DNA from: Anodontia alba
Lineage: Eukaryota; Mollusca; Bivalvia; Lucinida; Lucinidae
Direction: 5' to 3'
NCBI GenBank assembly: GCA_964016985.1
Contig: OZ024826.1
Coordinates: 57,845,735-57,909,734, forward strand
DNA length: 64,000 bases
How positions within the stretch are numbered: position 1 is the first letter of the stretch; each line of letters opens with the position of its first letter. Position numbers and translations under genes: made by a program. Below, in pieces: positions 61,901 to 64,000 of this stretch. The notes beneath the pieces are model-generated. The model was not told the DNA's origin. It saw only the letters and a list, made by a program, of their open reading frames with translations, and ran no database searches.

Positions 61901-62032
61901 GCAATCAAACCAACAGCAATGACAATGGAATTGGTCTGCTTTGACCACCATGTTGGTACAAAGGACACCAGCCATATCCTACTGGAAATGAATGCCATCA
62001 AGCCCAGCAAAAGACCCCAGCAATACAGGCAT
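35836..62032 (-). CDS. CWH43: CWH43 / PGAP2-interacting protein, 13 visible exons
   Basis: Multi-pass protein of the GPI-anchor lipid-remodelling pathway. Yeast Cwh43 is needed to put ceramide on GPI anchors; its N-terminal part resembles PGAP2 and its C-terminal part has a metal-dependent phosphodiesterase (EEP-like) fold. Exons on the minus strand, 5' to 3': 62032-61878, 60556-60370, 58563-58424, 57302-57066, 55042-54962, 53014-52935, 52260-52155, 49611-49476, 47385-47321, 41811-41670, 40748-40599, 38591-38436, 35917-35836. All have AG/GT borders and phases agree at all twelve junctions, giving 571 codons and a TAG stop. Hallmarks include [68 protein letters not shown] and FHMSTPKYF. The first visible residue corresponds to roughly human residue 150, so the 5' exons lie past 64000. 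I see no disabling mutation. No AATAAA was found within about 500 bp after the stop. Confidence 0.95.
35947..37822. mobile_element. Composite pearl-like element in the last CWH43 intron
   Basis: The left end AATACCCCACTACTAAAGTG and right end TCCCCGCC...GGCGGGGTAT resemble the ends at 19767-20178. A stem CCCCGCC/GGCGGGG (37795-37801, 37812-37818) marks the right tip. The interior has four to five units of about 300 bp (each with CAAGATTTCATCCATATTTT, GGGCCATAACTCA, CTAGCATGCACAGTTC and TCAGGTCATCTACTC), then a second core type (GGGCAGATAACTGTCAAAAA). GACAGACAGACAGACTGAC precedes the end. Confidence 0.75.
37835..38005. repeat. Family B MITE
   Basis: CATAGCTCTAGACAAGTGG at left and GTGGCTTATTTAGTGCTATAG at right. 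Core arms are CTCCACTAAAATACATGCTG and CACAATTTATGTTTTAATAC. Confidence 0.7.
38068..38311. repeat. Family A MITE, subfamily 1
   Basis: Full length, GGGCCCAGTTGTTCAAAGC to GAACAACTGGGCCC, in the intron upstream of the last exon. It is almost the same as the 35571 copy over its length. Confidence 0.9.
38436..38591 (-). CDS. CWH43: CWH43 visible exon 12
   Basis: Acceptor TTTATAG, donor GTGAATA. Encodes [38 protein letters not shown] and [13 protein letters not shown]. Phase 2 at both ends. Confidence 0.96.
38625..38815. repeat. Family B MITE, full length
   Basis: CATAGCTCCAAATATGGTGG at left and CTCTTATCTGGAGCTATGG at right. The core GGTACTCATTAGAAGTGCCT is mirrored. Confidence 0.8.
39225..39537 (-). 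mobile_element. tRNA-derived SINE with perfect 12-bp target duplication
   Basis: Minus-strand SINE. GCAAAAATAATG is present unchanged at 39213-39224 and 39538-39549. The head at right has GATGCGCATCTGACTGAGCC and the CCACCGAGGC A-box side. The B box region (GGGATAAAACCTAAGA) is degraded. Confidence 0.9.
39820..39880. repeat. (GT)n microsatellite
   Basis: About 18 uninterrupted GT units followed by interrupted GCATGCGTGTG-type sequence. Confidence 0.95.
39920..40098. repeat. Palindromic MITE with a short C core
   Basis: TTTTAACTCTTTCAACCCTA at left is mirrored by AGGGGTGAAAGGGTTAAA at right. The centre has TTGCAAACAGCCATCTTAAC and GGATCTACACTGTTTGCC. Confidence 0.6.
40474..40545. repeat. Family C core palindrome (C0)
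   Basis: GGCAAACAGTGTATATCCTG and TCTGGATCTACACAGTTTGC form the arms. It lies in the intron just downstream of exon 11. Confidence 0.65.
40599..40748 (-). CDS. CWH43: CWH43 visible exon 11
   Basis: Acceptor TTTTTAACAG, donor GTAAGTA. Encodes [38 protein letters not shown] and YRGLR. The FMGYVTSKP stretch occupies the position of the GDfN motif of EEP enzymes. Confidence 0.97.
41025..41235. repeat. Family E dispersed repeat
   Basis: AGATATGTGCATCCGGGGAA, GCACAGGTGCACAGGCTAAT and CAGAAGGTATGTTTTCCTAC match family E, ending at the family A copy. Confidence 0.5.
41238..41476. repeat. Family A MITE, subfamily 3
   Basis: GGGCCCAGTTGTTCAAAGC to GAACAACTGGGCCC with GTTAGTGGTCAAAATGTTAA. Confidence 0.9.
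41670..41811 (-). CDS. CWH43: CWH43 visible exon 10
   Basis: Acceptor CAATTCTTGCAG, donor GTAAAGT. Encodes [38 protein letters not shown] and FLAKELKN. The THMGN motif holds a conserved histidine of the domain. Confidence 0.97.
41881..42221. mobile_element. Pogo/Tigger-type MITE
   Basis: GGCGAACTTCAATAACTCCA at left is mirrored by TCGAGTCATTGAGGTTTTAC at right. Inside are TTTGTTCGAGACATGGATAG and ACTCAAAAAACGAGTTTGAA. It is the same element as 53052-53416. Confidence 0.65.
42349..42699. repeat. Family C1 MITE interrupted by a SINE fragment
   Basis: ACCATATTTACCCTAAGCAG at left and ATATTGGGTAAATATGGTA at right form the outer ends. The GCAAACAATGCAGATCCACT core follows the SINE piece at 42375-42519. 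Confidence 0.6.
42375..42519 (-). mobile_element. SINE fragment inside a C1 MITE
   Basis: GGCCCAGTCAACATTATTAA, AGTTTACCTAACCTCA and GCGGTTAACCAGTATGTGTG are SINE 3'-half segments on the minus strand. The tRNA-like head is absent. Confidence 0.7.
42765..42958. repeat. Family B MITE, very well preserved
   Basis: TTTCTCCACAAAAACGTATG is mirrored by CATATGTTTTTGTGGAGAAA. CATTAGAAGCACCTCATTG is mirrored around its tip. Confidence 0.85.
43330..44924 (+). mobile_element. Pearl-like element with tandem core and 3' hairpin
   Basis: AAATCCGCGGAAAGTGATGT with CGCACCTGCGGGG (43735-43765) marks a 5' part. About four tandem units of about 180 bp follow (ATTATGAGCAAACAATATGC, GGAGGAGTTGCGCTCAC, GACTATAAGGGTTTTAGG). 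Near the end come GACGAACGGACGGG and a 9-bp stem CACCTGCGT/ACGCAGGTG (44891-44899, 44904-44912) with a GCTA loop. A terminal hairpin that repeats the 5' CGCACCTGCG wording is consistent with Helitron/Helentron-type ends. The left limit is approximate. Confidence 0.7.
45070..46600 (+). mobile_element. Pearl-like array, nine units of about 160 bp
   Basis: Units repeat ATTACAAAGGGAAATAACTC, GGAATTAACCCCTAGGCCC, TTATTTTTGTCTAACAGCAA, ATCAATATCAA and TTTATGCAAAATATGAAAAG. It ends in GACGGATGCCCGGATGGACA, the degenerate GGAC tail. The preceding 44930-45060 segment is a diverged duplicate of 43545-43670. Short A-tracts interrupt units near 46175-46205. Confidence 0.8.
46600..47320. other. Intronic; short GGGCCCAT repeat
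   Basis: GGGCCCATCAAAATTTCCAG, GGGCCCATGAAAATTTG, GGCCCATGAAAATTCTC and GGGCCCATTC form a four-unit 24-bp tandem at about 46918-46990. The 46645-46740 part is a diverged copy of 20630-20730. T-rich runs fill 47130-47225. Confidence 0.6.
47321..47385 (-). CDS. CWH43: CWH43 visible exon 9
   Basis: Short 65-bp exon. Acceptor CTTTTTCTCAG, donor GTAAGTA. Encodes [15 protein letters not shown] and LLPSPEG, which is strongly conserved. Phase 2 in, phase 1 out. The following intron is the longest in the window (5.5 kb) and contains two pearl-type arrays. Confidence 0.95.
47455..47870. repeat. Family B MITE split by a family E insertion
   Basis: The left half (CAGCTCCAGATGAGGCATG, TTATTTCTCCATGGAAACAT) ends near 47548 and the right half (ACATGTTTTCGTGAAAAATC, TATCTGGAGCTAT) resumes near 47785. 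Confidence 0.65.
47548..47785. repeat. Family E repeat nested in a family B MITE
   Basis: CAGCAAAGATTCAAATCAGC, CACAGTCGGATCAGAATC, GCACTGATGACTCTGATCAG and CACATGTCATAAGGTATG, with ends CCACAACGTCAGAAAATCTA and TAACATTGCAGCTGACATG. Its arms are inverted relative to each other. Confidence 0.6.
47882..48412. repeat. Family D MITE split by a SINE
   Basis: The left end TTAACCTTTACCACTCTGTG, core TTCTGATATTTCATGCAAAC and mirrored CACATGAAATGTCAAAACC are intact. The right end CACCCAGTGTGCTAAGTG resumes after the SINE at 48389. Confidence 0.85.
48085..48388 (-). mobile_element. tRNA-derived SINE with perfect 13-bp target duplication
   Basis: CACCCAGTGTGCT occurs unchanged at 48072-48084 and 48389-48401. 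The head at right has an inverted B box (GGGGGTTGAACCCGCGAC) and A box (CAACTGAGCCACCGAGG). The element is 304 bp and near consensus. Confidence 0.95.
48413..49240. other. Intronic, AT-rich, T-tract
   Basis: A family D left end is recognisable at about 48535-48600 (AACCTTTAAAGTGCCAAGC). A T-rich tract runs 48831-48890. ATAGTAGATGAATCAATACA (48940) and TGGTAGATGAATCAACATAA (49041) form a short internal duplication. Confidence 0.5.
49245..49432. repeat. Family D MITE
   Basis: CAGCAGATGACAAATTGATG is mirrored by AAAATGTCATCTGTTGAATT. GATTTGATATTTAATGAGAC and GCATGCAAAATCAAAAATCC form the core. The exon 8 donor is about 40 bp beyond. Confidence 0.75.
49476..49611 (-). CDS. CWH43: CWH43 visible exon 8 (metal-site motif)
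   Basis: Acceptor TTGTATATACAG, donor GTATGAG. Encodes [20 protein letters not shown], then [19 protein letters not shown] and HTWG. The E of LLESD corresponds to the metal-binding glutamate of EEP-fold enzymes (family knowledge). A family A MITE ends only about 36 bp upstream of the acceptor. Confidence 0.97.
49648..49864. repeat. Family A MITE, subfamily 3, shortened
   Basis: GGGCCCAGTTGTTCAAAGC to GAACAACTGGGCCC. The central stem has lost most of AGTAGCTTTTGCA. It sits about 36 bp from the exon 8 acceptor, which is unusually close. Confidence 0.85.
49873..49960. repeat. Family D MITE, internally deleted
   Basis: TTCCGCAGACAACATTTTGT joins directly to AAGAAAAATATCATCAATTT and TTCGCTGAATTTGCCCAGAG. 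Confidence 0.55.
49970..50115. repeat. Family G dispersed repeat
   Basis: GAGTAAATTCTTTTCTTTAA is followed by two tandem copies of AGAGTAAACTTCTTTTCTTT-type sequence. Confidence 0.45.
50240..50530. repeat. SINE-like repeat with a long purine tract
   Basis: GTGTTGGGGTTTAACGACAC resembles the 3' tip of other mollusc SINEs. From about 50302 to 50409 nearly every base is A or G, a polypurine tract of about 105 bases. GCAGGCCTTGCCCAACTGTA follows. Confidence 0.5.
50724..52110. mobile_element. Possible pogo-type element carrying a SINE
   Basis: The left tip CAGTCTAACCAGTCTTAAGC (after TA) and the right tip, read inward GTCTACTCTGGTCTTCCAG, are loosely inverted. TTAAGCAAGC, CTTGCTTAAGAC and TTAAGCGAGAAGC motifs recur near both ends. 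No transposase ORF. Confidence 0.4.
51408..51711 (-). mobile_element. tRNA-derived SINE with perfect 14-bp target duplication
   Basis: CATTCCTCCTTGTG is repeated unchanged at 51394-51407 and 51712-51725. The head at right has AGGGTCGAACCCGCAAC and CATCCAACTGAGCCAACGAG. Confidence 0.95.
52155..52260 (-). CDS. CWH43: CWH43 visible exon 7
   Basis: Acceptor CCATTTGCAG. Encodes [19 protein letters not shown] and [16 protein letters not shown], the start of the EEP-like domain. The donor, G|GTGCATTCC, is weak beyond the GT. Homology of the joined [16 protein letters not shown] supports it. Confidence 0.95.
52375..52475. repeat. Family E fragment
   Basis: CCAGCAAAGACACAGATCAG and CTTGGGCTCATCAAAATCTT. 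Confidence 0.45.
52476..52930. other. Intronic, short tandem repeat
   Basis: Three diverged copies of TTCAGATGAGATTCTGAAAT-type sequence lie at 52655-52760. Otherwise no feature. Confidence 0.4.
52935..53014 (-). CDS. CWH43: CWH43 visible exon 6
   Basis: Acceptor TTCTTCTTATAG, donor GTAAGTA. Encodes the last membrane segment [18 protein letters not shown] and then PHRYDHPAK, leading into the catalytic-fold domain. Phase 1 in, phase 0 out. Confidence 0.92.
53052..53416. mobile_element. Pogo/Tigger-type MITE with TA target duplication
   Basis: CAGTCGAACTTCAATGGCT at left is mirrored by TTCGAGCCATTGAGGTTATACTG at right, and TA flanks both ends. A family B-like palindrome (CATTAGAATCACCTCAATG) is part of the interior in both this copy and the one at 41881. 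Confidence 0.8.
53898..54920. repeat. Family C4 MITE split by a hAT-like element
   Basis: AGTAAATGTCCTAAAATTTC at left and CAAAATTTTAGGACATTTAC at right are the two C4 ends, now about 1 kb apart. The core GGCAAACAGTGTAGACTGAT is at 53993. Confidence 0.75.
54110..54885. mobile_element. hAT-like non-autonomous transposon
   Basis: The ends TAGAGGTGATATGATTCACC and GTGAGGTGAGTTGCAGCCCTA are imperfectly inverted, as in hAT elements whose tips read TAGGGCTGCAA. The flanks AAGGTGGT (54102-54109) and AAGGGGGT (54886-54893) give an 8-bp target duplication with one mismatch, the hAT length. The 776-bp interior has no transposase. Confidence 0.75.
54962..55042 (-). CDS. CWH43: CWH43 visible exon 5 (linker)
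   Basis: Acceptor TTCTTTGCAG, donor T|GTAAGAA. Encodes [14 protein letters not shown] and [13 protein letters not shown], a poorly conserved basic linker before the next membrane segment. This end was chosen over the stronger-looking GTAAGG at 55001-54996 because only the longer exon gives the phase that exon 6 needs; the shorter one would read straight into TGA. Confidence 0.8.
55081..55266. repeat. Family D MITE
   Basis: TTAACGCTTAGCACTCAAGG at left and AGCCCAGAGAGTGGTATAGG at right. GCATGAGATGTCAAATCCTG keeps one core arm; the other is deleted. Confidence 0.65.
55540..55752. repeat. Family D MITE
   Basis: CACCTACCATGCTATGGGGA and TTACCCAGCATGCTAAGTG are the ends. GGATTTGACATTTTATGCAA is the core. 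Confidence 0.65.
55905..56030. repeat. Family G repeat, palindromic
   Basis: CTTAAAGGAAAGAACTTGCTC is mirrored by AGTAAGTTCTTTCCCTTAAG. Confidence 0.6.
56031..57060. other. Intronic; one C0 palindrome
   Basis: Apart from GTGACAAACAGTGCAGACAC / GGGTCTACACTGTTTGC at 56763-56818 I see no repeat or coding feature. Confidence 0.45.
57066..57302 (-). CDS. CWH43: CWH43 visible exon 4
   Basis: Largest visible exon (237 bp). Acceptor TTAATTTTCAG, donor GTAAGAT. Encodes [20 protein letters not shown], a membrane segment [18 protein letters not shown], the diagnostic [14 protein letters not shown], and another membrane segment [15 protein letters not shown]. Confidence 0.97.
57737..57779. repeat. A-rich tract
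   Basis: Two A runs of 13-14 bases separated by one T, then CAACAAACAAACAAAC. It may be a retroposon tail, but no body is visible. Confidence 0.5.
57799..58045. repeat. Family A MITE, subfamily 2
   Basis: GGGCTTAGTTGTTCAAAGC to ATACTGGGCCC. It shares TTTGCCATACTTCAAGATAG with the other subfamily 2 copies. Confidence 0.8.
58068..58345. repeat. Family C1 MITE, left part duplicated
   Basis: Two tandem 119-bp copies of AATATTGGGACACCTCAAC-type sequence with GATAACCTCATAATCATGAT are followed by one degraded core (GTTGACCCTGACCAGAAACT). Confidence 0.6.
58424..58563 (-). CDS. CWH43: CWH43 visible exon 3
   Basis: Acceptor TTTGCCTTCAG, donor GTAAGTT. Encodes [20 protein letters not shown], then [20 protein letters not shown] and LGYCG, two membrane segments. 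Phase 2 in, phase 1 out. Confidence 0.95.
58640..58985. repeat. Family D MITE split by a pogo-type MITE
   Basis: The left part has TTCAAGCTTGACATTTCATG; the right part has a run of 30 A bases (58918-58947) and GGTCTGCTGCTATTGTGGC. Confidence 0.5.
58735..58908. mobile_element. Pogo-type MITE
   Basis: TA flanks CAGTCAAACCTGTCC at left and CAGATTTTACTG at right. Internal CTGTATTAAGCAATC and CTGTCTTAAGCAACC repeats resemble the motifs of 50724-52110. Confidence 0.55.
58985..59292 (-). mobile_element. Diverged SINE subfamily
   Basis: AGTTTTATGTCCCAGTCAAC at left, then AAGCAGTTAACCACTACTTT, CAAATGCCTTTCTTGAATCA and a head with GGATTCAAACTTGCGATCCC. It is clearly related to, but distinct from, the main SINE. 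The same subfamily is at 63413-64000. Confidence 0.75.
59293..59514. other. Intronic, no feature
   Basis: No repeat, exon or RNA signal recognised. Confidence 0.4.
59515..59715. repeat. Family B MITE, full length
   Basis: CCCCAGATAAGGCACTTTTT at left and CTTACCTGGAGCTATGAC at right. GGGTACTCATTAGAAGTGCC is perfectly mirrored. Confidence 0.85.
59968..60155. repeat. Family B MITE
   Basis: CAACTCCAGATAAGGGACTT at left and CTCTTGTCTAAAGCTATGC at right. Confidence 0.75.
60155..60300. repeat. Family C1 MITE, truncated
   Basis: TATTCTAAATATTGGGACAC to GGGAAACAGTGCAGACCCTG. It is cut off inside the core, next to a pearl-like scrap (CCTTCCAACTTCTTAGAATT). Confidence 0.55.
60370..60556 (-). CDS. CWH43: CWH43 visible exon 2
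   Basis: Acceptor TATATTTTAG, donor GTAAGAG. Encodes a charged loop ([17 protein letters not shown]), then [20 protein letters not shown] and VSLITRWTV, ending [11 protein letters not shown]. The FGEVSL..RW and GPDPNP motifs are conserved in animal CWH43. Ends in phase 2. Confidence 0.95.
61002..61216. repeat. Family C2 MITE, reverse orientation
   Basis: TTAACCCTTGTCCTGCTGAA to TTCAGCATGACAAGGGTTAA with a clean GTAGATCCAGATCAGTTGGC palindrome. Confidence 0.85.
61222..61292 (-). repeat. tRNA-like repeat head
   Basis: The minus strand has CATGGCTGAACGGTTAGTTC (A-box-like) and CCAGTTCTGAATCCCAC (B-box-like). It lies between two oppositely oriented C2 copies. No cloverleaf is evident. Confidence 0.4.
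61303..61516. repeat. Family C2 MITE, forward orientation
   Basis: TTAACCATTCTCATGCTGAA to TTCAGCAAGAGAAGGGTTAA. Together with the copy at 61002 it forms a long inverted repeat. Confidence 0.85.
61688..61850. repeat. Family B MITE
   Basis: GTAGCATACTGTGGACACTC, CATTAGAAGTGCCTCAGGGA and ATGCGTACCCATAGCATG, ending AATTAGAGCTATGAGG. Confidence 0.65.
61878..62032 (-). CDS. CWH43: CWH43 visible exon 1 (transmembrane)
   Basis: Begins after TTTTTTTCAG in phase 2 (its first base completes a codon) and ends at GTAAGAAGG in phase 1. It encodes [20 protein letters not shown], then a WWSKQTN loop and a second hydrophobic stretch ([17 protein letters not shown]), two membrane segments of the PGAP2-like region. 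Its first 43 bases and acceptor are the source of the tandem array just upstream. Confidence 0.9.
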
Positions 62033-62426
62033 CTGAAAAAAAGAAATAAGGGAAATGAATGCCATCAAATGTAGCAAGAGACCCAAGCAATACAGGCATC
62101 TGAAAAATAAATGAAGGAAATGAATTCCATCAAGCATAGCAAAAGACCCCAGCAATACGGGCATCTGAAAAAAAATAAGGGAAATGAATGCCATCGAGCG
62201 TAGCAAGAGACCCCCCCAATACAGGCATCTGAAAAATAAATGAAGGAAATGAATGCCATCGAGCGTAGCAAAAGACCTCAGCAATACAGGCATCTGAAAA
62301 ATAAATGAAGGAAATGAATGCCATGAAGCCTAGCAAAAGACCTCAGCAATACAGGCATCTGAAAAATAAACTAAGGAAATGAATGCCATCAAGCCTAGCA
62401 AAAGACCCCAGCAATACAGGCATCTG

Positions 62427-62474
<48 letters not shown>

Positions 62475-62930
62475 AAACGAATGCCATCAACCGTAGCAAG
62501 AGACCCCAGCAATACAGGCATCTGAAAAATAAATGAAGGAAATGAATGCCATCAAGCATAGCAAAAGACCCCAGCAATACTGGCATCTGGAAAAAAAAAC
62601 AAACAAAAAAAAAAAAAACACGCAAACAACTGGGCCCGGTTGTTCAAAGCGTCGTTAGCTTAATGAGCTCGTTAAGGGTCATTTCGATAACTGTTTTAGC
62701 GGATTCAATATACAATATTCTGATATTTTTTGCTGAAAAAATGTGAGTAGCTTTTGCACTGCAAAAGCTACTCACATTTTTTCAGCAAAAAATTTCAGCA
62801 TATTTGCGTATCACTCGATTAAAATTTTAACGAATCGTTAACTAACGACATCCTTAGTTTTGAACAACTGGGCCAAGAATGCCATTTAAATTAATAGCAA
62901 GAGACCCCAGCAATACAGGCATCTGAAATA
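62033..62930 (-). repeat. Tandem array of the exon 1 acceptor and exon start
   Basis: On the minus strand each unit of 64-67 bp reads a T-rich tract, CAG, then ATGCCTGTATTGCTGGGGTC and TTTTGCTATGCTTGATGGC. That is the 3' splice site and first 43 or so bases of visible CWH43 exon 1. Exon-start copies begin near 62098, 62163, 62227, 62292, 62357, 62422, 62520 and 62585, plus one near 62921 beyond a family A insertion. The unit at 62422-62520 has its T-tract expanded to a 46-base homopolymer (62427-62472). Unit lengths are mostly not multiples of three. Confidence 0.9.
62632..62874. repeat. Family A MITE, subfamily 1, inside the acceptor array
   Basis: GGGCCCGGTTGTTCAAAGC to GAACAACTGGGCC. Array-unit sequence (AGAATGCCATTTAAATTAAT) continues directly after it, so it inserted into an existing array. 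Confidence 0.9.
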
Positions 62931-63009
62931 AACAAAGGAAATAAAAATCAACCTTGGCATCTATTCATTAGATCCACAATGCAAAATAGTGTACCTAGAC
63001 AGACATGTA

Positions 63010-63205
63010 CATAGCTCCAGACAAGAGGGGGTATCCACATAATATTTTTCTCATTTCTCTGCAAAAACATATATTGTGGGTACACATTAGAAAAACCTCA
63101 ATGAGGTGCTTCTAATGAGTACCCACAATATATGTTTTTATGGAGAAATAAGAAAAAAGTCAGTACTTTTTTGGAAGAACGTGCCTTATCTAAATTTATG
63201 CATGT
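63010..63205. repeat. Family B MITE, full length
   Basis: CATAGCTCCAGACAAGAGGG at left, ACGTGCCTTATCTAAATTTA at right. Core arms are CTGCAAAAACATATATTGTG and CACAATATATGTTTTTATGG. Confidence 0.8.
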
Positions 63206-63375
63206 ATGTGTGACTAGCAAAGACTCAGATCTGTCTTTGCATCCATAAAGGATCCAAGGAATGATCCAAGGCTTCAGGAAGCAATGAAGACTTGGATCAG
63301 ACAGCATGAATGCACAGGCTGACCAATTATCTTGGTTGGGTGCACACATCAGAGGTATATTATCTCATGTTTAAG
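63205..63375. repeat. Family E dispersed repeat
   Basis: GACTAGCAAAGACTCAGATC, GACTTGGATCAGACAGCATG and GTGCACACATCAGAGG. Confidence 0.5.
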
Positions 63376-63412
63376 CTAATTAACTTAACTTCAATTCCAT
63401 CTGATTTGATTC

Positions 63413-64000
63413 TGTTTGGCATTTTACTGCCCAGTCAACAAAGTTAAGATCATGGCGAGTCAGTCAGATTGTTTGTGTGTGTTGAGATTTTACAACCCAG
63501 TCAACTCATTTGGGTCATGTTGAGTGTAGTCAGAGAACCTAACCACCCTTTAACTGGGCAGGCTTAGTCCTCTAAGTGGTTAACCAATATTGTGCACATT
63601 CTTTTGCCAGAAACTGACAACTGCCCTTCTTGAATCAGTGGAAGGGAGATAATGACCATAGAAAATATTTCATTATCAATCTCCACGAAAGTATGTTGCC
63701 AACCTGGCGGGGGTTGAACCGGCAACCTCCTGATCACCAGTTGGATGCGCATCTAACTGAGCCAGGGAGGCTGTCAGTTAAGCTACTCATACATTTTCTG
63801 TGCAGACTTAGTTCTCTAAGCAGGTAAGAAGTACTTTGTGCACATACTTTTGCCATTAGCTGTCAACTGCCCTTCTTGAATCATCAGTAGAGGGAGAATG
63901 ACCCTAGAAATGATTTTATGATCAATCTCCATGAAAGTTATGTGGCATAGCTGGGATTCAAACGTGACCCCTTGATCTGCAGTCTGACACACTACCCAGT
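63413..64000 (-). mobile_element. Diverged SINE interrupted by a younger SINE
   Basis: The 3' part (GGCATTTTACTGCCCAGTCA) stops near 63467 and the body resumes near 63773 (TACTCATACATTTTCTGTGC, TTTTGCCATTAGCTGTCAAC), reaching a head with GGGATTCAAACGTGACCCC at the window edge. Same subfamily as 58985-59292. Confidence 0.7.
63468..63772 (-). mobile_element. tRNA-derived SINE nested in an older SINE
   Basis: GTTTGTGTGTGTTGAGATTT at left and a head with GGGGGTTGAACCGGCAAC and CATCTAACTGAGCC at right. A short duplicated GTCAG flanks it. Confidence 0.85.

Noticed and set aside
61742..62074. Plus-strand ORF of 110 codons
   Set aside because: It is antisense to CWH43 visible exon 1 and its acceptor array; the minus-strand reading is the conserved one.

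Overview
This is eukaryotic DNA, most likely from a bivalve mollusc and probably a heterodont clam. It has long repeat-filled introns, no operons and no long uninterrupted ORFs. Dispersed repeats occur every few hundred bases. They include tandem arrays that look like the bivalve 'pearl' (non-autonomous Helitron-type) elements, a tRNA-derived SINE, several families of palindromic MITEs, and pogo/Tigger-like and hAT-like elements. The species call is inference from repeat style and gene structure.

One gene is well supported: the minus-strand CWH43 (PGAP2IP) orthologue. Thirteen exons lie between 62032 and 35836. Every exon junction has AG/GT borders and a consistent codon phase, giving 571 full codons and a stop. 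The window holds roughly human residue 150 to the C-terminus: the transmembrane PGAP2-like part, then the complete C-terminal phosphodiesterase-fold (EEP-like) domain. The first exons lie beyond the right edge. All introns are packed with MITEs and SINEs. Immediately upstream of the first visible exon, the 3' splice site plus about 43 bases of exon has been tandemly copied (62033-62930), leaving about nine decoy acceptors.

Layout. 1-23.5 kb: MITE-rich DNA with a 1.66-kb Tigger-like element, a pearl-type array, tRNA-like repeat heads and one unrecognised plus-strand candidate terminal exon (14548-14802). 23525-29638: a sharply different AT-rich block bounded by perfect inverted repeats, with no convincing gene and none of the local MITEs. 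It carries an array of degenerate hairpins with compensatory base changes, a TGACTGG minisatellite and a structured GC-rich patch. This is the most unusual object in the window. 29.6-35.8 kb: satellites, a non-LTR reverse-transcriptase fragment, SINEs and MITEs. 35.8-62 kb: CWH43. 62-64 kb: the decoy-acceptor array, more MITEs and a SINE nested inside a SINE.

Repeat family labels used below: A = palindrome with GGGCCCAGTTGTTCAAAG ends; B = palindrome with AGCTCCAGATAAG ends and a TTTCTCCAC...GTGGAGAAA core; C = palindrome with a GCAAACAGTGTAGA core (C1-C4 by outer sequence, C0 core only); D = element with a TTTGACATTTCATGC core; E = element with CAGATCAGCCTG/CAGTCTGATCAG segments; G = element with CCCTTTTCAAAGG-type segments. 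Boundaries of repeat copies were read by eye and may be off by several bases.
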